A stretch of DNA of 64,000 nt from positions 37,428-101,427 of the forward strand of contig ARYC01000836.1 of the NCBI GenBank assembly GCA_000711775.1, given 5' to 3'. The stretch is from Oxytricha trifallax. Its lineage: Eukaryota; Ciliophora; Spirotrichea; Sporadotrichida; Oxytrichidae. The notes under the pieces are model-generated. The model ran no database searches. It was given only the letters and a program-made list of their open reading frames with translations, and was not told the DNA's origin. This document shows, piece by piece, positions 39,006 through 51,000 of this stretch; the stretch's first letter is position 1; each line of letters begins with the position of its first letter. The position numbers and the translations under genes were made by a program.

Positions 39006-42000
39006 TCATTTCTCTTTAAGAAGGTTCTACTGAAGAAAATATAATTATAATTAAAATAGACATTATAACAAAATCAATTTTATATATGAATTTAAAGTAA
39101 ATTAAATTTTATTTTTCTTCTTAATTTTATATACTGATTCTTTATAACTTCTTGGTTCTAGGCATTTTGATAAAATATTTCGGCATACATGTCCGTATAC
39201 TAAATTTATTATGTAAATTATTTATAAACAAATCTGTATATTTTTCCGTTAAATATATAGTCATTTTTACAATTATATTATTGTATTGTCCGACTCTCTC
39301 CCACGATTTGGTAAATAACTTATTTTCTAAACAACTTAGACAATCAAAAAGATTCTCCATAGCTTCTAGGCCTAAAGTTGCAGCAAAGAGAACTATTGGT
39401 GACTTAATTAAAAAATATAATTAATCACTTTTATATAAATGAATTAATTATTATAGTTAATTAAATTTGATTTAGCTCTTATTCATTACAACATTGAATA
39501 AAATAACAAAAATTGTATAAATACAGTGAAGTGCATCTGTTTTAATTCCATTTTTTTAAATAGTAAAATATTTTTTTTAATTTATAAATGAAATTTAAAA
39601 GAATTTCCATATTTTTCTTGAAAAATAGTTAATTCTTTTTATTGATAAATAAGGAATATTAAACAGTTTATGCATAATAAAATAAATTCATTTATATATT
39701 TAAGAACTTTCTATTGAGATATTTTTGATATTTCTCTAGAATTAATATTGTAGCTGTGAGTTCCGAAATGAATTAAAATCATAAATATTTTATAGAATAC
39801 TATAACGTTGATAAAAAAGACTGAGATAAACAGTTAATTAATAAATAAAATAATTTGATTGCTTTTCGAATATAATTTCAAATAAATCTATTAAATAATT
39901 TAATTAGATAGAAATATATAATTTTTAAAAACAAGGTCTTGAAGAACTTAGATTCGATGAATTCTTTTTGTTTTGTTTATTAATCTTGAGGTTCTTGAGA
40001 AATTTTATTCACTCGTTCTACAATATTTTTATGACAAATTACTACAAAAAGTGGTATGTAGTCTACAATCTCATCTATGAAATGTAAAAGCAAGAATTTA
40101 AATTAATAGAATTTCTAAAATTTATTATAACTATCTATAGTATTTTAATTAAATTAGAATATAATAAAATATATAATAAAAATAAGTTAATTATTTCAAA
40201 ATAATAATACCTTTAAAATGAAAATTGATATAAATTTGATTAAATGATGATTCTGTACCTGTAGAGAATTAATCCTTCGTAGAATTTGAGATTTCCCAAT
40301 CTTCATGATTTTGCTAATTAATATCGAATTTAATTAGTTTCAAAATGTCTCCATGCCCATAAGTTAAATTGTATATAATTTTAAAAAGTACAAATTATTT
40401 TAAAGCTAGAGTAATCAAAACCCCAAAACCCCTGAAGTTGTTTGATTAAGTTTTTGATTGATAAAAGTAGACTTTTAACGAATACTTTATTAGGGTTTTA
40501 GTAGGGTTTAAGTAAAGGTTTAGGTTTTATGTTAAAATATTAGTAATTTAAGTGAGTATATAAAGTGCCTTTTTTATATTTGTCATACAGAAATAAGCTT
40601 AGCGTCATGTGGCAGTTCTCTGAATTTTATCTTTCTAATTTGCTGTTTATTGTATCTAGTATGACATCGTTTTCATTGCTTTGTTTGATTATTGTAAAAT
40701 ATGGAAGCTTTCTGAGGTCTCCATTATTGTAGAAATACATTTGATTTGGGAAATCGAAATTAAAATAAATAAATAGTTAATATAATTCGTGGCAGTTAAC
40801 TTTCTTGAAACCTAGATAATATGGTAGTTATTCGATAGAGAATTTAAAATTAGCTAGACTTTACAATTGACGGTACCTTTCTTTCGCATCCACTGAGCGA
40901 GATAAATCGATTATAATTTTGGGTGATTTGTTTAGTTGTTTTTAATGCTCAAATTAAAATTTATTTATCTCGCTCAGTGGATGCGAAAGAAAGGTACCGT
41001 CAATAGTAAAGTCCAGCTAATTTTAAATTCTCTATCGAATAACTACCATATTATCTAGGTTTCAAGAAAGTTAACTGCCACGAATTATATTAACTATTTA
41101 TTTATTTTAATTTCATTTTCCCAAATCAAATGTATTTCTACAATAATATTAATTTTATCGAGATGTTGTTTATTCTTTAATTAAAATCTCTTTCATTTTT
41201 GCAGCTGAAGTAATTATTTCTTGGCATATTACTCTCAATTATTATTATTGTTGTTAACTCCCATATATCCCATGCTTTATCCCCATCTCCCCTATCTTCT
41301 TTCTCTTGAAAATATCCAGGAGTGCATCGTACATTTCCTAGAGCAGAGGCTTGCACTCTTTTAGCTTTATTGAAATCAATAAAATAGACTCTTAGCTTAG
41401 AGGTTGAAAGTCCATCATTATATTTTCAGGCTTTTAGTCTCTATGAATGTAACCGAGCTTAAAGCTATTCTATTCCTCAATTATCTCTTCTATTATCAGA
41501 CAAAACTCTCTGTAAGTCATTTCATCGAGGAGAAACTTAAATGCTATATGATATTTTTCAAATAAATGGCATCAAGCTAAATTATATTCCTTTACTCTTT
41601 AAATTTTGCTTATTAAAAAGTATAATACTCATTAGCAAATTCCATTTTAGAACTTGTAATCAGCAAGAAAGTAATCGAAAGGGTAAATTTTATAAGCGTA
41701 TTAGTCAAGACAGGAATCTTCATTGCTTCGATTCTTACTATAATCTTATTGATCTCTGAGATTGGTGGTTCTTGATAGCTTTCTTCATTTTGACTTACTT
41801 TTGTACCTCAACCCTAAAAGATTCAGCAGGATTTCTTGTCCTTCTTTTATATAGAAATCTTTTTCCTGTAGGTTCATGAATAAACACAAAGATTTAATTG
41901 TGCTATTTCTTTAAGTGCACTTTAAGATATCTTGTATGAGAATAAGGCATCCTTCTTATAATGTTTGAGGTATAGCCTAGGCATATCGTTGCGTATATCT

Positions 42001-45000
42001 CTCAAGTGTCTCTTATAAGTTGACTTGTAAGGGAAAACTTTATTGCATTCATTGCATTAAAAGTCAACTTTGGCTGATATTTATCAATGCTCTAGGCCAG
42101 GTTGTTTAACCTCTTCCTCAATTTGCATAGCTTCTATGACAACTTCTTACTTAACTTATATTTAAATCTCAAAGCTAGACTGGTCAAAGTTGTCATAAGT
42201 AGGCTCCCATTGAGTACAAGCGTCTCTAGTCTCTACTTTTTCTTGATTGCTGGAATGATAATTTTTATTGACTTTACCCTAGTAATGCCACTCTTCTCAA
42301 AAGGTTAGCGCTCATTTTTAGTTTGCTGATATATTTTATTATAATAATGATAAAATTCATCTATGTATACTATAATAGCAGAGTATAAGGCACTTTGGTA
42401 GATTCTTTGTTGAGAGGTAAGAAATTTAAGCAATCATAGAAGACTCTAAGTTGACATATTTTATGAAAATTTTGTACATTTTAGTAAATTAAAATACTCC
42501 TAATGAAGTTTTTTTCACTAGGAGATCCTCCAAATCAAGTTTGAACTTAATTTGGAGGTAAAGTTATTAAACATTTTTAAATTTAATATGCTCCTAATTA
42601 AGTTTTAACCTTAAAATTTAACTCCTAATAAAGTTTGAACTTAATTTGGAGGACCTCCTAAAATAATTAAACATTATAAGGAGCAATTTAATGGAGATAG
42701 ATTGATAAAAATGGAAATCAATTTGTGAAACTTGGAGTAATTTTTCCATGCTTCTCCGTATATCTTTATAAGGTTGACCTCCAGTAGGTCCTCCCTATTT
42801 AGTAGTAAGATTTTAATAATAAACATAGAATTGATATCCATAATTTTAAATTTTATTAACATTTCTAGAAAGAGGAAGCAAAATGGAATCTATGAATGAT
42901 GCAATGAAGAGAATTTAATCTCAAGATTTAATAGGAAAATTTCGAAGTAAAGAGGACCTTTATAGATACTTGGTTTAGCAAGGTAAGTTATTACTTATAA
43001 CTAACTTATTAACTATAGTTGGATTGTTCTTGCCAACACAGGAGGGAACTAAAATATCATTCTTAAAGGCATTGCTAAGTGAAGAGAAAAAAGCTTTTAA
43101 GTCTAATAAAATCAGAATGATGGAGATACCTAACTACCCTGAAATTTCAATAACAAACCTCTATGATGATGCTATGAGTGATCCAGATGTTGCTCTCTAC
43201 CTTCCATCAAAGCTGCAACTCTCTAATAAGTTGCCAGAGAGAAACTTCTTCTTTGGTGTTCTTGCAACTCTGAAACCTGAGTACTTAAATGAAGTTATTT
43301 AAGAAGCTCACAAGAAACGATACAGCATCTCTCCTGAAGAAAAAGAGAAGCAAGGTATTAAAATAAGTGATACCTGGCTGTAGGAACTTCAAAAGCATCC
43401 TTTCATCTCAAGTAAACTTAGTCTTTTAGCTTTATAGAAAAACTTGGTACTGCTATACTTGATGAAGGAGCGCAGCAAATTAAACAGAGAGAGAAAATCT
43501 CAAGTAAAGCATGAATTGAGTAAAAGACTCTTCAAAGATTTCTAAAAGCCAGACGAGATGAACATAGATGCAGGGGCTGGCATAAAGAGAAGAAACATGG
43601 GCCCAAGCAAGTTTTAGGAGGAAGAAAAAAAAGAGAAGCCAAATCCCTTTACAGTAAAATTAATATGTGAACTTATTCATTCGTTTAAATCTAAAACTTA
43701 TTTATAAACACAAAATCTACCTTCTCTTGTGCATACTTTAGCTTTATCATCGCTGACTCTTTTAGCAGCACTCTTTATAAAATCGACTGTATCTATCTTT
43801 AAATCATGCATCAGATGGTAGAGCAGCAATTTCTTATAATGACCTTTCAATAATCCCCAATATAATTCAATTCCATTGAACTAAGGGCTGTAAGGAACAT
43901 TAAATACAGGTGTTATATTTAGCCTTTCATATTCCTTCCTTGAGTCTTTAGTTTTATGAACTGACAAGTTATCAACGAATAGAATAATCTCTTAGTCAGC
44001 GTACTTATCTCTGAGTTATTGCAAGAACTTAATATATTATTCAGTCTTTATAAACGAGGGTGGATAACATAAGTCTCTAGGCCACCCACTATCTTCACTA
44101 ATTCCACCATTGATTGCATGAATTTATATCTTAACCTTTAGTCATAAACTTCTCTATTACTATACCTCTTGTACCAAGACCTTAATATAAAGGTATTGAA
44201 TGTAAATACAGCTTCATCAGCGCGTATGAACTTTATATTATGCTCTTAAGACCTCTGCATTTAATCGAATATATAATTTAAATTAGTCTTATAAAATGGA
44301 ACATTAAAGTCAATCACTCTCTTAATGCGATTGACTGTCTTGTAAGATATTCCGTTCTTTTTATATATGTTAGCTATCGATTAAGCAGATATATGAAGCT
44401 CAGGAAATTGGCAATGAAATATCACAGCCCTCTAGGCTAGAGAGAAATGAGCCCAGTATTTAAGAGTCTTATCATTAATGAGATAATAGATATTGTGTTG
44501 CTAAAATTTTAAGGTTCTCTTAGGCTTAGAATTAAGATGCTATTTCTTTAAATTCAATAAAAAAGAAAGTGAGACCTAATAGTAGCAGGAGATTTATGGA
44601 CCAGCCTTGCTATAGACGTTTAATTTAGAATAGGTTTGAGTTGATCCCTATATTCATCACATCCATAACGCAACTTAATCAATAAATCTATATACTCACT
44701 GTCATAAACTGACCCCAAACCTCTCACATACTCTCTTAAATTATTAATATACATAAAACCCCTATTTAAACCTATTAAAACCATAATAAAGTATACGGTA
44801 AAAGTCTACTTTTATCAATAAAAAACTCAATCAAACTACTGAAGGGGTTTTGGGGTTTTGAATACAGATAAAAGTTTAATTTTATTATTTTATTTATATA
44901 TTTATTTATCAGACGCCAATAATAGCTTGCAGTAATCTATTGAAAATATGTTTATTAATTAAATTAAATATATATATATATATAAATCCAAAAATGAAGA

Positions 45001-48000
45001 GGTAAATGTGATGAGCTTTAATTTTATAGATAGTAAATCCTCTTTCTAAATGTGGTTCCCTAATAAGTCCAGGAAATAAAATGCTAAAAAAGTTCTTTGC
45101 TAAAATCATGATAGTTATAGAAACAAATGTGACAAAAAATAAAAAATTTCAATTAAATGTTAAATGAAATATCAATTATAAATTAAATTATATTTATTTA
45201 TCATTAATAATTAATCATAATGTGATATATTCTTTTGAAAATTCATCTAGTAGTTATCTTGAGTCTATATCGCTTTGAACTGCATTAAATGTTTAATTAA
45301 CAATAAAAACCATTAAATTTTGATATTTTATAATATTATTATTATAAATCTTAGTGTTTAAAAAAACTCCAAAATATGATTTTGATTGTTAAATTAGTTC
45401 ATTTTGCATCTATATATTACGATTTATTTATTTAGAGCTAAAATTATATGTAAATGTTTTTGTATTATAGTTTTCTTAATTGAAATAGTTATATAATAAT
45501 TTTAAAGCTTAACTTTCAACTTATCTCTATTTATCTACCGGATCTATTTATTTTTTTAGTGTAGCAATCTACATTTCAATTATATAATTTCGTCTTGGAA
45601 AAATTCAAATGAATGAATAAAAAGCTTGAGAATACTTAATTTTCCATACTTCTTTTTTTATGTTAAACATTAATGGAATCTTTTACATAGGAATTTTGTT
45701 TGTTTAAATGAATAATTTAGCAATATTTTATAACTAGATACGATAAATATGTGTAAATGATTTAACTTTTAGACTTCCATTTCTCAAAATAGCCATATAA
45801 AATTATATTTTATTAAAATTAAAAATAATAGAAAATCAAGATAAATAACAAGATAATTTTTTAAATAAAGGGATCTTTTTTGTTTATACTCAAAGTAGTA
45901 TAAATGTATCGATATGAAATAAAAACAACACAACACTAAATAAGTAAATTGAGTTAAATACGACATTACACTTAATTTAATAATGCGGGTTATTTGAAAT
46001 ATTGCCATTTTTCTTTCTTTTATTAAGAATTATAAAGTCATAATTCTAAAATATTGAGTTAGAATTATTGATAATGTATGTTTAAATTTATAAAAAGTAA
46101 CAATTAATTGATTTGTGATTTTTGAATTCTATAATCATAATCTGGAAATGATGTTTTGTTTTTGAATTTCTGTTTATATTTAATTACATTGTAATAATTT
46201 TAATAATATTTAAAAAATATGTAAAATATAATAAATTTCTCTAAAGCTTGTCCTTTTATATAGTTAAATTCATCGTTTTCGTATTCAACATAGGAATCAA
46301 CATTTATTTGAATAATTTTATGCTAGATACAATTTATATAATTTTATTATTTATATAAAAATGTTTGAGAGACAAATTTTTTCATAAAACCATTATTAAA
46401 ACCTTTATGTTAAGATAGTAAAATAAATAACGATAAATATATAGTAATTTAAAAAATAATCAATTATAAATATTATAATTAAATGAATATTTAAAGAGAT
46501 AATCTTTTCTAAGGATGGTTTGAGGAGAATATTTCTTTCCTATATTTTATGAAAAATTGATATTATTAATAAGCCTAATTGTTACACAATTTTTTATTTT
46601 TAAGTTATATTTTCAATAATTAATTTATATTAAAGTATAATAATGTATGTGAAAAAATAATGTAATATATTCCGAAATTTAGATTTATTGATTTTTTGTC
46701 TTTAAAGTAATTAATCAATGTAATAAATATCATATACATGTTATTTGTTTCTAAATTTACTAATTAAAATGTTAAAAAAAAATAAAAAAGACCTGAGTGC
46801 TAAGTTATTGTAAAATTATATCGTCCATAATATGTTTTAAATAAAATAACATTTTCATACTTTGCATAGTGTTTATATGCAAAAAATCCCGATATCACAA
46901 ATCCAGCATAAAAGGCAGTAGGTATATAATTAATATAATCATTGAAAGAATACTTTAAATATGGATATTGAAATAAGCTTTAATTGATTAAGCATTTTAA
47001 CTAAAAATTAATAAAATTAAAACTTTATAAAAATAAAAATAAAAAATATCGAGTTAAAGTAAAATTAAGTAGTAATAATAGATGAACAATCCTTATTTCA
47101 CACATTACTCAAAAGTGATATTTTAATTAAGAACAAATTTTTTTAAAATTTTATTGGTATTTTTTTGGGATTAACTGGTCTATTTTTAACATTACAATTA
47201 ATGACTAATCATTATATTATATATTTTATGAAAGATTACAAAATTTTTTGTGAAATGTACTAGATGTTATTTTAAAAATTTAATTATCTAATTATATTTT
47301 TGCATTTATAAAATGTATTTCTAAAATAAATTTTAATTTTTCAAATTCATGATGATTTATTTAAAAGTAAAGTATGAGTTAGAAGAATCGTGATCTAAAC
47401 CCAGGCAACTAAAACTATTAATTTTTCTTTATTTAAGTTTTATCATTGATATTTTCGACTTTATTTTTTTTGTAATATTTTTTAAAGATGGAACATTTCT
47501 TACATCTCCATTTAACATCTAACGATTTTTGACTTTCACTAAAAAACCTAAAAAAATATTAAATTAAAAAAAACTTATTAATTATCATAAAGATTAGAAA
47601 TAAAAAGCAAATTTAAATATATTTTTTATAGTTCATAGATTAAAACTAATCTCCTTGATAATTATAAATTTCATTAACATTATAAAAGCATTTTAATCTT
47701 AATTAAAGTTTATCACTAAATGCAAGCATTTAAAAATTAAAATTTCATAAAAAAGACAAATATAAAAATAACAAATTAAATTTTTTATGGTTGCTTAAAC
47801 AAATTAAGAAATATATTTGGAGTAATTTTGATTCTTTAAATATCTCAAAGTATATACTCATTATTGATCTTAATATTTTAGGGGATAACTGTCAAAATAG
47901 CCATCTAAGCTTTCTATCATTAGATAAGCTGAAATAAAGATTCTGTAATAGTTCAAATCTGAATCCTGAATTTTAATATATTTAAATTTAATTTGATAAG

Positions 48001-51000
48001 ATTAAATAAAAAATATGAATAAAAATTAAGTATTATTGTTAAAATACATTTGAATTGGGAAATTTGAAAAATAAATACATAACGATAGTTCATTTAAATT
48101 ATAACAGCCAGTAATTAGAGTGTATCATAAATCAAATTTGTGAGCAACTGAGCAGGATTATAACCATTTGCTTAAACTGCTTAAATGCTTAGTAATTAAT
48201 AATAATTATTATTTTAATACTAAAATTGATTAATTAATTAAATTTTTTGAGCAATTAAGCAACTGAGCAAATGCATAATAATCTGCTTATCTGCTTAGGG
48301 AAAAATATATGAGCAGCTGAGCAACTGAGCAGATGTGCTAAAAGTGTGCTTACTGCTTAATGTGGAAAAGTGAAATGAGCAATTAAGCAACTGAGCAAAG
48401 TGATCAGAATGTATTTATTAGCTTAAATTATTAATTAGATATAAAAAGCAATTTTTGTTCAGTAATCTATCGACATACATGATTCTTCGAACTTTCTCCC
48501 CTAATTGTCTTGACCATCTTTTTCATCCTTCTCCTCATCAGAGTGTGCGTGTGTGTCATCTGCCTTGCAACCTTCTACAAATCTCCTGTATCGATGTCTT
48601 GCTAGGTCCACTGTGCTCATAGTGAATGAGTGCTCTCTTCTACTATGCTGCATCTCCGGCTTGCAAACTGTGGTTCTCTCCATAAAGGCGTCATATTCTG
48701 CTATGCTCATCTTGTCGAAAGGCAGACCGTTGGTCGTGATCACCACTGAGGCATCCTTGAAGGCTGATTGAGTTTCCAGAGGTCTTTGTGATCAGGTAAC
48801 CATAACCTCCTCCATTTGCTTACACATTTAGTTTATTTAATAAATAATATCTAATTAATAATTTAAGCTAATAAACACATTCTGATCACTTTGCTCAGTT
48901 GCTTAATTGCTCAGAAATTTAATTAATTAATCAATTTTAGTATTAAAATAATAATTATTATTAATTACTAAGCATTTAAGCAGTTTAAGCAGATGGTACT
49001 AATCCTGCTTAGTTGCTCACTAATTTTATTTATGACACACTCTAATTACTGGCTGTTATAATTTAAATGAACTATCGTTATGTATTTATTTTTCAAATTT
49101 CCCAATTCAAATGTATTTTAACAATAATACTTAATTTTTATACAAATATTTAAACTTAACTGAGAAATAGTAAGAGATAGTGTTCGAGAATTATAATTGA
49201 ACAAGTTTTTTATTTTAGTAAAAAAGAATAAACTTATGTCTATAATAAAAATAAGTGATTTTATATTGAATTACCCCCTTCTATTTAATAATTCTATTGA
49301 AAATTAAAAAAAATTAATCTAAATATAATCAGAATCGAAAATCAAATTATTAATCGTTCTTAATCGATTTACAATAATAAATTTAGATTATAATTAAAAT
49401 AAATAATAATTTATTAAGCTTATTTGAAAAAGAATATATACTCCGTATATTTACCAACTATATTATTTATATTTAGAATTGAGTAGACATATTCCTATAT
49501 GTAATTGTATATACCGTAGCCAAGTCCAAAAAATCCTACTAGAAATTTTCAATTATTACTTATATATATATATATATCAATCAATTATTAATTTAAATTT
49601 GAGCGAGCCAATGATAAAATCTCTCTACCCCAAAAAATCAATAAATAATGTTTAGAACCTAATGAAGCATTTATTCCAACCTTTCCACTCATGAAATTTT
49701 GAGTTACCAGTACAGCAGAGCTCATCGTCGCTATCTTCATCAACTTAAATTTTAAGCTCACAATGTTAATCATGCTCTTTAAATATAATTAATAATATAA
49801 GAATGTGAAATCAAACAAAAAAGTTAATATGTTTTATTTGTAAATGATTGTAATATTTCATGTAAATATTTTTATTCTTCAGACATTTATTATTAGTCTT
49901 TTGTAACATTAATAATTTAAAATTTAACTGTGAATTTCAAATTAATAATTTAATTGTAATTAGTTGAAATAAATATAAACCATAGATGTTATTCTTTCAT
50001 TTTAGAAAGATTTCTATTTATTATTTTTTAATAAAAATGAACTCATAAAACAGCCAGTAACTATTTATTTATAATAGAGGAAGATATTAACATTTCAGTA
50101 AAAATTACTAAATTATTAAGTTTTAAGTAAATTTACTAATATAGCTTCTATTGAACATATAATAAGCCCATAATTAATATTTATTTTTTAGAAACAAAAT
50201 CTTATTATATTTATTTATAATTGCAAATAAATTTTACATCTCTAATATTCTCATTCAAAGTTTGAGAATCCCTACTTTAATAAATTTTGGCAGCGCTTGA
50301 AAAGTTATCATTACCACCTAAAAAATATTTTATTATCTTAAAATAAATAATAAATATTTACACATTTCATTTTTAAGTTAAATATTATAATGACTAATAA
50401 ATGCGAGATTTTTACATTTTTCTATTATCAATTTCTTAACTATTATTTTAAAATACAGTATTCTCAAATAAATGCAAATTTACTAATTTATAATAGAAAT
50501 CACAAATTTGGTTAAAAGGGAAATTAATAAATAATAGTAATATATTTAAAAAATAATAAGGTAGAATTTTTGAAATACAAGTCGATATAATACTGATAAA
50601 TCAAAAAGAGAGATATATAATCAGGTTCTTCTTAAATCACTTATTAAAATTAAAAAGCTTAAATTAGGTTTTAGTCTTTAATCTATCGCAGTTCAAGTTC
50701 CATGTTTATCTCTGCTCTCTACTTAGTGATGTGTAAGAAGCTTTTTTCTCTGTACCTCTAGTGCTTCAATCTGTGTGTATCAGTTAAATCCGTTCTCTCA
50801 CATTTCGGTGGTTTTTCATTGTAAATCTGCGTGATTCTGAGATTTCGTCAATTGATTCAGAGCTTCCGTAACTAACAGTATACTGTTGAACACGAGCAAC
50901 AACTGTAAAAAATTGTATAGTAAATCGATATATTTTATTTTACATATAATTTGTTGCTACACCCTCACATTAACATCACTATTTTCTCAAGTATATTTCA

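Larger units (their letters stand above)
42883..43670 (+). pseudogene. TBE-D 22-kDa gene, late frameshift
   Basis: ATG 42883, exon 1 to 42982, intron 42983-43018 (36 nt, GTAAGT...CTATAG), exon 2 43019-43411, intron 43412-43437 (26 nt), exon 3 to the TGA at 43668-43670. The first two exons are intact (LFLPTQEGTKISFLKALL; DPDVALYLPSKLQ). A 2-bp loss soon after intron 2 (L-G-T-A-I-L) shifts the C-terminal part. Confidence 0.8.
40416..44859. mobile_element. TBE-D, telomere-bearing transposon in gene P2
   Basis: 4444 bp with perfect C4A4 ends (CAAAACCCCAAAACCCC and complement), AAT duplicated at 40413-40415 and 44860-44862. Subfamily of TBE-B. The length includes foldback F6 (40737-41143). All three genes are present but the transposase and the 3' part of the 22-kDa gene are frameshifted. 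Confidence 0.94.

Noticed and set aside
39152..39424. Plus-strand reading Q-L-R-Q-S-K-R-F-S-I-A-S-R-P conserved with 24050-24130, suggesting an inverted segment in both P1 and P2.
   Set aside because: On the minus strand the same region gives a better conserved protein (SPI-LFAATLGLEA-ENLFDCLSC) with almost all differences at third codon positions, so it is collinear with the other segments.
42488..42695. CRISPR-like or satellite array of GGAGG/CCTCC repeats.
   Set aside because: Units are irregular, on both strands, and confined to the divergent spacer of TBE-B/D; they fit a promoter region, not an array.
45784..46008. Hydrophobic 74-codon frame in a P2 IES.
   Set aside because: No counterpart in P1, and it lies in an interval predicted to be eliminated.
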